Positions 12,487 to 26,361 of a stretch of 64,000 nucleotides of DNA are shown here, in pieces (the stretch's first letter is position 1; each line of letters opens with the position of its first letter). Below the pieces are notes generated by a model. It was not told the DNA's origin, did no database searches, and saw only the letters and a program-made list of their open reading frames with translations. A program made the position numbers and the translations under genes. Source of the stretch: Cyclospora cayetanensis (taxonomy: Eukaryota > Apicomplexa > Conoidasida > Eucoccidiorida > Eimeriidae); contig NW_020312036.1 in NCBI RefSeq assembly GCF_002999335.1, positions 248,001-312,000 of the forward strand, in the 5' to 3' direction.

Positions 12487-15089
12487 TATTGAGCTTGTAT
12501 TGAGCGTTTATCTCTTCATCTGCCTATGAAGATCTTCGTTTAAGCGGTAGCCTGAGCAATCAGAGCCAGTTACACAGAGCAACGATTCCATACGCACACA
12601 AGGTTACGTTTTGTATCGAGCTAAAACTACCCTGCAATAAACTACGAACATACATTTAGTCTTTGATTAAGCTGGGCTAGTGAAGTCAAAAGTGCCAAAA
12701 TGTTGCTCAACCTTTCCAGAGCAGCCGACAGATACAGGGCAGGGCATCTACCTGTCCTCTTACGATGATTTTCCTAAGAATCCATCATAGCAGAGACAGG
12801 GAGAGGTATTCATAGCCAGCGAAAATGATGTGCATACAGATGACAACAGGAGAAGGCAGAATGCGACGGAGGTAATGTAGCATAGATGAAAATATTTGCA
12901 AACAGGTCGAAACCTGCTAGACGCCTCAGATTTCAAGTGAGGCACATTGCGTTAAAAGCAGACGCCTTGTTAGCAGTTATAATGTGTCTCATAAGCTGTA
13001 CACATTCAAGATCAGGCAAAGATTTGGCAACAACAACCTGGAAAGGTAAACAGAAGCCCCAACAGACCTTGACATTAGCGAACACGAGTAGCTATGTTAC
13101 GCCTATCAGGAACAGTCTGTGTACCTCTACTTAACTCGAGTAGAGAGAATATGACTGCACAATTTTCACTTGATACTGACCCGATGCTGCTGGACCCAAC
13201 AGAACTTTCCCCAGAACCCATGTTGTCGATTTTGTGTCTCATTCCTCTTTTTCTGACTTTAGCAACAACAGTTCGAGTACTTGGAAAGGAGTTGTGGTAG
13301 ACAATGGCATGCTATCGCAGTTGCTGCATCGTTGGATAGATCCTGTAGTGGTGCGTGAGACCCCCTGGCGTGGATTCCTTTTTAGAACTTGTGCCCTTTG
13401 GACTGTGCTGCTCTGTCACCTTACAAAAAGACTTCTGGCGCAATATGACTACGCAGCACTAACTAGAGTGCTCCTTAGGGCCATAAAGGTGCTGATTATC
13501 CCAACTAGCGTGGGGCTTCCAGTTATAACAAAAAGCATTTATATGTATCGTTTGGATGAAGGTCGTAGCAAAGCAGCAGGCGAGTTACTTCATTCACATC
13601 AACAACCATTTGTCACAGCCACTCTGGGCTGCAGTCATCGGCAGAATGAATGAAGCTTGCAATTCGCTATTGAGGAAACTCGGGCAGAGGAATATGTGTG
13701 GTGCACGTACAAGATATCCAACAAGGACTGCAGGACGGGATATATACGGTGAGGGTAAACTGAAATGAAAATTAGCTCACATTTGCTCTTGATTCCGCTT
13801 TCATTTGTGGACAAAGATGAAGAGCGAATTCACCAGTCCGTAGGAGTTGACCTGCTGGGGAATTCTACATTTGGGGACCTTGAGAGGCTTCCGTTTGAAG
13901 ACATCAGCTGAAAAAAAAGGTACCAATTGCAAGGCAAACTTGAAAATTCTGTCCTTTTCAGTTTTGCACTATGAGACTGGCCCTGAATCCGTTTGTGCAA
14001 AGGTGCAGGAACCCTAGATGGTCCGCATCGGTAGTGTATTTGGCAGTTCAGTATTCTCGCCTTATGTACCCACACGTCGCTTGATGCCACAGCGTGAGGA
14101 GGTAGGCATGAGCAGTGATTGGCTTTCAGTGCAATTTTGCCTAACCACACTCATAATTTCAGTAGCCCTATAAATATATGTAAAAACTGAGTGCAGCAGT
14201 TTAGCATTGCTTCTTTCTTCCAGTATGAAATCCTCTTCGTCTAGCAAGGTGCATTCTATCCTCAATGCATTAAGTTTCTTATGCTCTTTGTGCTCCTGGT
14301 TCTCTACATGCGAACATTGATAACACAAGTATAGGTCGTGCAAAGGCCTTGTGGAAAGGGACTGGGAAGCGTCCACAGATACGGTACTCCCCGACCCATG
14401 GTATCCTGGATAGAGAGCCACAGGTAATCTGGGCCAAAGGACACTGCTTCCTCTTCCCTAGGTGCTTTGCCGAGTTCCATAGGCAACCAAATAAGCATTT
14501 GCTTGCAACAGGGCTGTATACGAATCCTAAGTAGTCACATTCATTATTTTGCCTGCTCCGAAGTTAATACCTTCTCCGGGAAACATGCCAGATTGTTCCC
14601 ACTACGCCGTAGATCTTTGTTGCGTGTACAAAGTTATACAGTGGGACCCCTGAAACAGGCAGTTATTCAGACAGAGTTCGTAGACCATTCCTTGCTCCCT
14701 CTACCCGTTTTTGGCTTTGGCTCACTCAGCCTCTCAGGAGGCAAAAAGGGTAAGCGAAAGGAGCTGATAATTCGGAGAGACTAGGGCAATGTAGCCAACC
14801 GAGGGCTTAGCGGGCTCAGTGACCCCGAACTACTTTCTACTACACTGCTCATATAAACGCATTAGCAAAGAAACTAACTGGCTAGAATGTTCGTGCTTAT
14901 CATTGCAGAACACTGCTAGCCTTATTAAAAATGGCACAATGTCGCGTATGTGCGCGCTAAAATGTTATGTGCAACTAAATGTCAACGCTCGAAGGGCTTA
15001 AAGGGTGCGTGCTACTAAGCACAGCCTAGTGGGCCCTCTCCAATTATGTCGGAAACTCTGATTGGTGTGGAGAGGGGCAGGAGAGAGCT

Positions 15090-15115
15090 CGTTTGATAGA
15101 CACTCGATAACTTTC
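15090..15115 (+). repeat. Dispersed repeat, copy 2
   Basis: Second copy of the core found at 12461, same strand, 2.6 kb away, one mismatch over 26 nt, with a diverged flank. Confidence 0.6.
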
Positions 15116-16355
15116 CGTGGAGTTTTTGCCGAGTTTGGAGTGATGTTTCCCCCTGCGAGGATCTTTGACAACGCAGAGGGGCTTATTCATAAAAATTTTT
15201 GAGCTCTGAAGTCCTATTAGTCGGAAGCACGGAAGTGTTCTCCTCCGGAATGGGGCGATGGTAGACATCCTACCTGTATACTTGCCAAGGGGCAGTGAAC
15301 ACCTGGAGCAGCACTTCCTTGAAAAGTAGTGCTAATCAAGTGGTTGGAAAGACACGTATCTGTGCATGGCTGCTATCTCGTTTCTGGGCTCCAAAATTGG
15401 AGCATGTTTTTGCGGTCGCCGTGGCAGTGTTTCCTTGAGACAACATGCCTTAGCAACTGCAGGGCCTGCTGTATACTGCATTGCAGGTAGCCAAAAGTAG
15501 CGCAGCGAAGCAAGCAAGAGAAAAGGCCCTTAAATGTCATTTACTATTTCGTATTCGAAATAGTAACAACGAGGGAAGCCCTAAGAGGCCCTCTTTGATG
15601 GCTCGAACGAGAAAACGATGGGCAAGTTGGGTAGGCTGCAGAATTCGTAACTTCCAAACCCATGCCAAGGGAACCCTCAAAGCTTCTTTTGGCGGCTAAA
15701 ATGAAAACAGTGTGCTGAAATTTCCTCTGGTAAGAAGAAAATATGTGCTATGGAAATAAACCAAGTTGTTACTTCCCGCCGCAAGACGGAGTCGCCGTTC
15801 CCACGATGCGGTGCAGTCTGCTCCCTGGGCCCCTAGGTCTTTCTGCATACTGCAAACTCCATATTCCAGAGGACAACTCACAACCCCCTATATGCTATTT
15901 TATAAGTGCACTATAATAACTACTTCACCGTTGGTTTTTCGGTCTGTTTTCACCGGAAGCCGTTTGAGGGGAGCACGCTAGACGCTGCCTTTGCCTACCG
16001 TCACGTACCAGAGTCTCCTCTTATTGGCGGCCCACTTCTACCACTTCTTTCCGCAGTGTGTTTCTTTTGCGGTCCTCACGAAATATATGACCGCGGGGCC
16101 TTACCGGTCTCTGCATCGTCCACTGTGCGGAGGGATGCCCCGTGCGTATCAGCACGAATTGTAGAACCGCCACAGCCTCCAGCCATCCAGCCAATCCCTC
16201 TGCCCTTGGGGTCCCAGCTTCACGTCCATTTGGGCTCTCGTCTTGATATCGCATGGAGTGCTCTCTGAGCCACAGCTGCAGGGGCCCCCAGCAGCCCCAG
16301 CGGGCTCTAGCTCAGCAACACGATCCCCCATAGGCTGCCGCTGCTGCTAGGCAAG

Positions 16356-19300
16356 ATGCCTCAGTCGACAACGCCCAGACAGCAGGGCCCTTTGGCACCC
16401 ACCCCAGGTAATATCAGGGGATCCGCGTCCCGCCACAACCTGTCTCAGAGCCTATTGCACCAGAGGTGTGCACCACAGACGAGCAGGAGGGACTGCCGGC
16501 GGAGATCTTCTGTGGGATCTTCCGAAGCAGAATCTGTGGAAATACATGAGCTAAAGCAGCCACCTGTGGAGAGGTATCGGTCAATATCTCAGGAGCCTAC
16601 TGGGGACTGCAGCTGCGGTATCCATGAGGGGCCCCCTACAGTCCTCCCGTCCCTCGTAAACAAGTGTCCGGTTATAGGGGAAGAAACATCCCCTCGAGGC
16701 CACAGTGTAGATCTTAGAAGAGCAGAGGGTTCTGAGCATCGTGGCAGCAAAGCCTGCCGCTCCAGCAGTAGAAGAGGACGCAGCAGGAGAGGTGGGAGCC
16801 GCAGCGGGGAGAGCAGTTGTGAGATAAACACTCGTTGGTCGTCCATTGATAAAGTTTGCAATGAGGCTCCGCGCAGTCCCCTTTTTCGCAGTGTGGGAGT
16901 CCACAGTCTTTCCCCGAAGGCGCTGGAGATGTTGCAGAGCCCCGGCCTTCGCCGGGGGCCTCAGCAGAAGCAGCAAGAGCAACAAGACCAGCAGTCCACA
17001 GAAGTTCAAGGCTGCGACGTGCAGCCTGAAAAGGATGAGGCAAAAGAGGAAGGCCAGTGTTCATCATGCGGAATTCAGAAAGCCAACGCTCCCAGCGGTT
17101 TCGCCGTCGTACAGAGCACCATCCCTTTATGGGGTCAGCTGCGCAAGGCGGCCTCAATCGACAGCCGAGACGCCGAGGGGTCTGCCGGCCACGGGGGCCC
17201 TCTGGGACTCCCCACAGTACCTGGGTGCCCCCGAAGGGTGCCGAGCTGCGAGGACTGCGGGTGTTTGTTGCCTGGCGGTGCAACGCGGCCGGCAGGCCCT
17301 TACCAGCTGTTGCGGCATCATCAGCACCATCGAGAGAGCCAAGTCGTTGCTGGTGGAGTGCAGTGGGGTCAGCCTACCTCATTTTGGGTCATTGAGTCGG
17401 AAAAGGACGACGGAGTGGAAAGAGAATTTAGAAGGCTATTCAGAGTGAACTCTCCTGTGAGGCCAATGCGAGCCGCCGTGTGGGGGGTAGCATCGTAAAA
17501 CAGAGGGATAGCTGGGACTTGCAGAAAGCATTCGTGGAGCCAGGGGGATTCGGTACATCTGTCATAGCAGCGTCACGCTGAGACGCCCGGATTGGCGTAG
17601 TAGTTTTGTTCGGGCATCCCAAACCCAAGCCGCTTGCAGCTGCGCTGTTGTGTGACATGCACGAGCATCTGCGGTGCACGGCTATGCCGACTCTCCAGAG
17701 TTTACAAAACTAAGAGTGTGACGCATGTTTGTGTCTCTCAGGAGTCCCGCATAGCCCTATCGTCCTTCCGAATGTTGTTAACACTGATGGTGGTTTTCAG
17801 TGCGATTAAGTATGGAATTAGCACCTACTTCCCCCCCGCCAACCACGTGCGTTGCTATTTTTCTCTCACATGCATGCACATTGGTTCGCTCACTCACTTT
17901 GGCTACGTCTTCCCTTTTGGGGAGCCACATGCCGTAATTCTTGAATGCAAACCAGGTACCACAGCCTTTTTGAGCCCATTGAGATTGCAGTTGTCCTTGC
18001 GTCGTATCTGCCGAACTGTACACATACCTGCCCTTCCATATATGCATCAGCATATCTGTTTGTTTGCGATTTTGCAGACGGCGTTTGTTTGTTTGTTTGG
18101 CGCTGATGTGTTGATATGGAGCTTCTTTTCTTGCGAAGCGGCCTTGCGGTGTCGCGCCCTCGGCTTGCGGCGGTTCCTGCGGGATCAACAGTGCCTTTTT
18201 GACACTGCGCTGCAGCTTGTGGGTCTTGCTGCCCTGGCGCTTCGAGTCTCCATTCTGCTGAATGTTGGGGGTTTGGGGACCCGCGTCTTTGAACCAAATC
18301 CCCTGGAGAGGACAGACGGCATTGTTAACGACTTCACGATTGGAGACGCACAAATTGCGCTCGTGGTGAGGCGTGTGCTTCTGCTTTGTATAAAGCGCAT
18401 TTAAATGTGCAGAGTTAGTAGCAAAGCGTACCTGAACAGGCAGGAATGCAGTTAGTGCTGCGGTGTCTGTCTATGGGAGAGCCTTGTGGATCTTGGCCTC
18501 ACAACTCTTTACAAAGATAAGAGCTCCATTAGCCTTGGTGCTTCGGCAGATGCAGCCCTTTGGTCTCGCGCCCTTCAGCGAAGGGCCCCCAACTTCATGG
18601 TTCATCGGGGGCTGCCACCAAGGCCAGGGTTTGGAATTCGGTGGGAGTTGTGTATGCAGGCACTGGATACGATACAGCTGACGCGCGTTTACCGTTTGGC
18701 ATTTTCCTGTAGGGAGTTGTTCTTCCTCACGAGAAGTGAGTCGCTCACTCCCCAATAGTGTGCCTTTTGGCCACTGGCCTCCACCTTGGGCATCCTGTAG
18801 TAATGTAGATTTTCGCTTTTGAATGGATTGTGTGTGCAGCCATATTTCAGGGCTTGTGCATTCAGTAACTATTTAAAGAAGTACATACTGGTTGCAATTT
18901 TATGTATGCATGTGGTTTTGGTTGATATTGGGGCACATCTGGTGCACACATTTGTAATGCACGTGCGCGTGGTATTGCTCTGGCTTTTCCTTGCAGGTAT
19001 TCTCCACAGTCTTCGTTCCTTGCTGTGGACAGCTCTGTTCGTACTGGTGGTTATATATACTTGCGCCATCTTCTGCACCTGGGCTTACTATGTACGTCTC
19101 CACACATAAATTTTGCCTTTTCAAGAGTAGATGCAGAATGGCGCAGACGCGATTTGTAGTAGATGCAGGAAGGGCATCGCCGAGACAGGAGCAGCATGGT
19201 AGATACAGCAATGTGGTTATTTGGTGTTCATAAATCTATCAATGCGAACGAAAGCCGGAGACGCTGCAAATGACTTCGCCAATTAGGCAAAAAATTGGCA

Positions 19301-21317
19301 GGTGCATATAAAGATTAAATGCCGTCTAGAGACGGCATTTCGGTGCCTCTTTATCTTTCCTGGCCTTTCGATTTCTGTGCATGATGTTCAGGATGAAGAT
19401 GACCCAGAGATGCGGTTGTTGTGGGGCAACTTGGTGCTGTCAATGTTTACGCTCTTCACAGTTCTCACACTTGAAGGTAATCATTGCTTATAAGGTCTAT
19501 TGTTCTTTTGTGTTACATGTGTAGCATGAAGAAAAAAGGGACAGTCGTCTTTTTTTGCCGCTGCTTCCTGTTTCTCCGCATATTTGTATCAACTTTGCGA
19601 GGGTTGTGGCTTTAGGCTGGAACAATGTGGCCACAGCGACTGCAGAGAAGCACCCATTCAGCAGAATTTTCTTCGTGGGGTACATTTGCTTTACAACGCT
19701 GACTCTTTTAAATATTGTCACAGGTAGGCGACTCACTGGTGTTAAGCATGTACGCCCTAATGCGTTATTCAGCCTCTGCTTACTGGCAGTCAATCCATCT
19801 GTTAGGCATGACGCTAGGGTGCAAGAATTCCAGATTAGCCTTATTCCTCTGTAGGTAATTACATATGGATTACAAGCCTTACGGTTTGGGGTTCATTTGG
19901 ACAGAGTGATGAAGCATTGCTGGAATTTTCTGTGCGGCATGGTAGGCGTGAGATAGCGACATAGCGCTAAGGAATGAGCTCTTATTGCATTTTAAGGTTT
20001 GAGCTGGCATGGTATTTTTGGTTCCTCAGGCATTATCCTGGATGCTTACGTGGACATGTCTAACAGGCTGTTGAAAGAGGCGAACTACAAGGACGATCTT
20101 GAAAAGGACCTGTACAACGAAAAGCTGTTAATGTCAGCGTTTGAAAAGACTTCCTTCCTTGTTTGCCTCCGCCCTGCTGTCTCTACGGTGTTAACACAGG
20201 GTACTACTTACGCACTCGCGTCATCAGACCCCACACCCAGCGTTTGGGCTGCGGGGGACGCAACTCAGGACAGCACTGTTCCGGGGATTCCTCGAGAAGG
20301 CGAAACGACAACCGGCGGGCGCTACACGGGTGGCAGTAGCGTAATAAATGCTGCAGCTGCTTCTGCTTCGCAAAGCCCCAGGACCCCGTTAGCTGTAGCC
20401 ACGGCGGGTGCACTTTTAGAACGGAAGCTCACTGGGCTTACCAGCGAGGATAGCACGGCAAGGCCGTCCACAGAAAGCGCAGTTGAATCAGAACCTCTCC
20501 AGGTCAGGGCCCACATCCCCGAGACTGTGCCGGTTGAGGGTATTACCGTCCGCACTTGCGTGAAATACTTGAGGGTAGGAGGCCACCAGCCCATGGACAT
20601 TCTCCGGCACCCAATCGTTCAAGGCGCACTGCAGGTCTGTCGGGCAGTTGAATCTCCCTTCTTAATCGCTTATGTATCCGGATAACGGAAGCGAACGTGT
20701 CAGAAATAACAATACATGACCCGCGCGACGGCCGCTGCCCTAGCTTGATAATGTCATAGCTCACCTCAAATTTTTTTGCCATCATTTCCTCCCTCTGATC
20801 CAGTGTCTAGCCTAACTTTTTGGAAGCTGTTTTTCTGCTTGCCTTGCGGCCTCAGGCGGCACGTATACCTTTTTATCAGGCATTCGATGTCCTGAGCATG
20901 TACCACCAACGTGGCATTCAGTTCGTGACAGGTGAGGGTTAAATCCTTCCTAAAGGCCTTGATAAAGCAATGCACTATGACTCCAAATTCGCACTCTTCA
21001 GGTGTCCAAAAGGGGTGTATCTAAAGGCCCAGAGAGTTGCGTTTCAGGCTCTCCGGGCGTTGCCTTCGCTGACACGCAGCTCTCGGGTTGGCGCCAGTGC
21101 TGCTTTTCCTTATCATTCGGTGTCTGTGGTGCCTACAGTGAAGGAGTTCGCTCAGGCCTGCAGCCGCGTGGCAGGATCGGCTACAGGCCGCCAGTTGCTA
21201 CAGGTGCAGCTGGAGCTTCAGCAGAAGCTGTGCGTAATTGAGCGAAGTCTCCGGTCCATTTGTCGCCAGAAACAGCTAAGACACAATTCCAGCACGTCAA
21301 AGCTTGATTCAATGTGA
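16356..21317 (+). CDS. Single-domain voltage-gated-type cation channel (ion transport protein family)
   Basis: Exons: 16356..17456, 17742..17846, 18078..18365, 18660..18708, 18997..19091, 19392..19476, 19616..19723, 20030..20634, 20856..20924, 21048..21317. Phases agree and give 924 residues; the last junction is weak. A plasma- or organelle-membrane cation pore. Residues 1-367 are a basic, Ser/Gln-rich cytosolic leader. S1 is FRMLLTLMVVFSAIKYG. S2 (FVCLFGADVLIWSFF) and S3 (FDTALQLVGLAALALRVSIL) share one exon. S4 (ALDTIQLTRVYRLAF) sits in a 49-nt exon with only two arginines. S5 is LLWTALFVLVVIYTCAIF. The pore helix and filter FTLFTVLTLEGW (about 565-576) are restored exactly across an intron and match the T-x-E-x-W filter of bacterial NaV and eukaryotic CaV channels. 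S6 is FVGYICFTTLTLLNIVTG. A long tail follows with a coiled coil near QLLQVQLELQQKL. The weak points are the donor at 20924 (GTGACA; a stronger GTGAGG lies at 20932 but in another phase) and the 3' end: a helical open frame at 21346..21470 could be a further exon. AATAAA occurs at 21329. Confidence 0.8.
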
Positions 21318-24300
21318 TATGTTGCGCCAATAAAGCGTGGCAGCGTGTAGGTTGCAAAAGGAACAGTACTCAGCAGTCAATGCTAGACTGGACAGCATTT
21401 TTTCGAGTACTGTGGGAGAAGCCTTGGCCAACATCAGCAGTGTGCCTTCAGCGGCATGCTTGTATCATCTGCGGGTCGGATTCTCTCGCAATGCATGTAG
21501 AAGTATCGGGCGCGCCGTTACACGTTCAAGGGGACTTAAAGCTGGGGGAAGATCGCGGGGACAGCCTTCGAATTTATTACCTCCCTTCTGGACCTTACTT
21601 GTCGGACTACACATTCCCTGTTGCTGATTCAGTGGAGCGTCAAGGTGCATGAGACCATGGTATTGCTTGTTATTTTGTGGCTGTATCGGTTGGAGACTAT
21701 TCTTCTCCTCAGCTGCCCTGCATCCGGCTTCCTGTCCTTTTGGTTTTCCTAAGTGAAGCCCGATCGGAAGTCGGGCTTCCCAGTGAAGCACGTACTCTTC
21801 TCTGCCATTCTACAACGCTATCTGGAATTTGCTGTCTTCTTTAAAAATATGGCCTTACAGTAGCTAAGGCGGTGTTCTTTTGCCTGATTCGTTTCCACCG
21901 TTCGCTATAGTAGGCACCCCCAACGAGCAACTGTGAACTGCCCGGCACCCCAGGATGTCTCTTGTTGTATTCGAATGAGGACAGTGGCCTGCTGGATGGG
22001 GCATGTTGGCCCGTTACCGGCATGTACAATTAACGCGTAGGGGACTGGTGACTGCCGCGGAGTCTGAACAGTGGGTGCCATCTCGCCCTGCACGACATAT
22101 CTGCACCTTTGGGCGGTCGATTCACGTAGTATTTGAAGGTTGTTGCGCATGCACGACGATGTGTGTACCAATATGGTTGAGCTTGCCGCCACTGCTACTG
22201 CTGCTGTTGGCGCTTCGGGGGGGAATGGCAAACTAGCGGCTAGCTGTTTCTGCCTTGTTCACTTTGCCCTTTGTCTTGATACCATTGTGCGGCTTGTATG
22301 CCAATGTGCTAGGGTCGCATGCGGGCGGGTACCCGAATGACGCCGCCACTGGGAGCTTCCCCGGTTTCGTTGAACATTGCTCTATGGGGAGGAACGCTTG
22401 ATGGCTGCCACAAGCAGCCCGCACTACCTGAGCGCTTCTCGAGACAATTGCAGCAAAGTGGCCCAGAGTCGGCGCAGCGATGGCTGACTACCTTGAGCTT
22501 CGGTAGCCGTGGATGAGTCTAAGGCAATGATAGGCTGAGCTAGCACATATCAGAATTGCTGAGGTGTGTTTGCCTTGCACTTGAAGGCAGAACTACGACC
22601 CAACAACTCGAAACTATTGTAGGACTCTTGCACTGGCTTCTTTTTGATGTATGAAGACCGGATCGCCTTGGTCTGACGCAGGCACTACAGAAACGCTGCT
22701 GCTGATCTCAATCTAGCGCAGCGCTGCCGCTACACTAGCTGTTCTTCAGACTCGTTATTGCTAGTGAAACCTGCCCTGTCAGTGTTAAGGCGTCATGTCT
22801 GTGGGGTCCTTGAGGGGGTATCACACACCACTGCGCTTCTGGAGGTGGCACGATCTGCCCTTCGCGTTTTGAAGCGGCCTTTTCCGAACCTCTTATGTCG
22901 TAAATCAAGCACTGAATGTAAAAGCAGCTGACGTCACGGGTTGGGTGGGTTAAGCACTAGATCTCAAATGCGGCAAAAGAAGTGGTGAGAAGGCAATCAG
23001 ATCTTGGGAGGCACATCAACACGCTGGCATGAAATAAGCATATTGTTTCTTCTTATGCATTCCAATACGTTGTGACAGGGAATGATAGCGTTGGCATCTG
23101 GCATACTGAATTACGTCACACAAAGGGGGCATACACCAACTAAGTTGTGCTAGTCTATAGCATGCCACTGCTGTGTGGGAACTCGCAACAGACTTGAGAT
23201 GAAGAGATATTTATGACTCTCTCAAAGGCGGTTGGGGGGTAACATAGTGGTGCGACGGGCATAAAGACTAGTAAAGCAGCCCCGCCACACAATTTGACTG
23301 CCAGAGCCCATCCGGACAAATGCATCGCTAAGGCATATAATTGAAGCTTAAAGCACAAAGCTATTCTCAAAGGAAGCTCATTATCTTAACCTTCGAAGAC
23401 TCATGTATATCAGTGGATTGCAGCAGCAGCACAAGGCCGAATTCCCAGTACCTAGTGCGACCATTTGCTTTCCCTGTGGTCTGCTCGGTTCTATTCACAG
23501 CCCTGTTAATCATCAAAACCTTACTGACCCCTGCTGCATATTGTCATTTTAGGCAGGCAGGGGGACATGTGACGATGTTGCATTACCAGCCCTCCTGACG
23601 TGAGTGGGAAGACAGGCCCTGCAGGCTCGTATCGGGCACTGTATTCGGCTGCGGGGGCCTGCATTGTTGTGGTAGCGCTTGTAGGTGCGTTTTTGCCAGG
23701 AGTTCTGAACTCGCGCTTCCCATTATCCACTACTTTGGCTCCAAGCGAATCCAGGCACCAATGGAAGCTCCAGCGGCGGCACAGCAAGTGTGCGTGGCCC
23801 ACTATGCCTTTGCTACATTCCATGGCGTGCAGCCAGAGTCATGTGGAGTACTATTGTGCAACCACCGATTCTTTGGTTGTGTGGAAACCACTTGGCTTAG
23901 TAGTTAGCAGTAATTGCTGCTGCAGCAACGATCTGAAGGCCGTTTTTACAAATTGAAGCGGGTGATGTACATGGGCATAGAGATTGATCTACTTGATATG
24001 CCCAGTAAGAGCAGATGGATATTGCCTCTCAGGTGATGTATAACGCCACAGGGAGACAGATGCTGTCGAAATCACGATAGGGCTTACTGCCTTTGTGAGG
24101 GCACTCCTGAGGCCGCCATCATTTCAACCGGAAAATCGATCGGAGCTTCTAGCGAACGCGCCATGGATAGGCGTTTTTGGACTGTTTGCTATGCTGCCTT
24201 TTAATAGGTAGCTGGTGGTGTTTGTATAGTCGGTGCAGCGCCAGCGGCTTCCAATGTAGCTGCAGATGCCGCTCATCGCTTCTACTGCTGCTGCAATTGC

Positions 24301-26361
24301 ACTCAACATTCCCGCAACCGATGCACTAAACAAGTGCGCTGCCAAGACATGTCAAGCGACGGTGTCGACATTTCGTTTAGTTATGCATCATCAAACAATA
24401 CATACCGCTCTCGCCCTAAGGGTACTTCCAAGCTCTGCGTATCACGCGTTTGGCGAAATTCTCAGTGGCGCAGCAGGGTGGCTGCGAGGTAGACAGCTTG
24501 CCGCCTCATCCCTAAAGCTTTGGAGACTACTGCGCATCAAAGAATTATATCATCCCATGTTGGCGCGTATCTTTTTATTTCACTCTAATTCACTGATAGT
24601 CTGGGCTCAACGTAGTCTAGTAAAGATTCAAGGGGGCAATGATCCTGGCGTGGGTTAGGGAGAATTACATAGTGGAGAAACCGCTGAATAGTACAATGCT
24701 TTGGTAGCTCCCACGGATTTCCATGGACTGCCTGTATTCTTCTATTGGGTAGAATTCGGCTACTGCTAATAAGTGGTAAAAGCACGAATACTGTACTAAC
24801 AGCAGGGGCTTAATTTACCTTCTGTTGTGTGAGCCTGGAGGAATGTATGAATGAACAGACAGAGGCATGTTTAAATTAGGGACAAACCAGTTATAGTAGA
24901 TGCTGATTAGTTGAGTAGTTTTCGGGTAGCGCTAGTTAACAGCGAAGTCAGCCTCGGGAATACAAAAGGCGCGCAGCCCCCTTTGCTAGTAAAAAGGAAA
25001 ACTAGCAAAAATCAGAACGAACGTGGGGAATCAGATGCTTTAATGTGTATTGCTAGGCAATATCTGTTCGCTGCCTTTCGCCGCTTGTGCAGTACAAAAG
25101 CCGATATTGCAACACTATGCTCTGAACGTGCAAAGTAATACTAGGGGACGTCTACAGCTTGTTCTTACAAGGATAAAGGATATTGGCAATTGCAGTGCTG
25201 GAGGAATCCACATTAAGAGGAAAGTAACAGCTCGTAAAGAGATGCCTCTGCGTGCTACATCCCAAGTACCTCGACGGTGCCAGAAGTCCATTGAAATCGG
25301 AGTAGTGTGAAGGTATCGTCTTTTGCTCCTTTGTCCAGGATACCGCTAAGTGCTTTTAAAAGTACGTATAGAAGCCTAAGGATGAAGGTAAAGACCCCAG
25401 CAAATTCACATGTGGAATTTGGGACCATCTGCCGTGCTCCCTGTGTTCTTGCAATGCCGTGACGCTAGTACTGACCGTTTAACGTGTTTTCTGCAATCGG
25501 TGCTAACAAGTCGATGAATAGATGTTTTAATGCATCAATCAAAGGCTATAATGCTAATATATAAGGTAAGTTGGCCTCCACCCAATCGCAAGTCGTAGGT
25601 TGGCGTCCTGGCGTGTTTTGCTTGCTGCGCTTAGGGTTATTGTGGAACCAGTAGAGAAACCGGCAGCCCACGCCTGCTACCTTACTAAGATCTGGGTCTT
25701 CAATTAATTATTGGCTCTTTACCTCATTAAAGCGCTGCATCTATAAGTATTTGAGATCCTGTTCCGATAAGGTATGCTATTACACACAACTGCCTCCAAG
25801 TTAGCTTCTAGACCTCCGGTCTCTCCCAGCTACCACATCGGGGGTGACTCACCACCGCAGGCATGGTGGCATTCATCTACGAAATACATTTGAAATATTC
25901 TTTAAATAAGTGTGTACTGCGTTCTGCTGATTCATTATGCTGGACTTGGGGGTACAGTGCAGTCGTTGGTCACTTTTTGTACCTGCTTGGAGCAATGGAT
26001 GCTCCGTGACTTTGTCTTCGCAGCTGGAAATCCTTCTTTCACACTGCAAAACTTCTTACGTCTGCTGCGAACCTGCTGCAGCCTATTTTTACAGACAAAA
26101 TGCTTAACTTTCAAGCGATTGCGTCGTACCTAATCGCGCTTGTTTCTCTTTGCACAACAACCGAGGCCCACGGCCACATGGCGGCCTCACAAGTAGACAT
26201 CTCTCCGGCAGCTGAAGCTCACCAAGGTGTGACCCCTTAAAGACATTATTAATGTCATAACAGGTCACTGCGGCAAGCGAATAAGTACTAGTACCAATTT
26301 TTCTTTCTGCGAAACCTGCAACCCGACATAACACTAATTTTATGGTAAATATATAAGCAAT
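21318..26361. other. Gene-poor stretch
   Basis: About 5 kb after the channel gene. Only short open frames in both strands; no domain recognised. The first 150 bases may belong to the channel's last exon. A perfect hairpin occurs at 21755..21779. A hydrophobic run near 23627..23710 (SAAGACIVVVALVGAFLPG) could be a membrane segment of an unannotated exon but has no supporting context. Confidence 0.45.
21755..21779. repeat. Perfect 9-bp inverted repeat (hairpin)
   Basis: GAAGCCCGA, a 7-nt spacer, then TCGGGCTTC: a GC-rich perfect stem about 440 nt past the proposed channel stop codon. It could fold in the 3' UTR or mark a transcript end, but no function is shown by the sequence. Confidence 0.6.

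Larger units (their letters stand above)
11426..16355. other. Intergenic stretch between the DHHC and channel genes
   Basis: Lies between the divergent starts of the minus-strand palmitoyltransferase and the plus-strand channel, so it should hold both promoters. Short open frames only. One of 139 codons (13234..13653) has no recognisable domain. It contains the two copies of a dispersed repeat at 12461 and 15090. I see no RNA gene or transposon structure. Confidence 0.5.
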
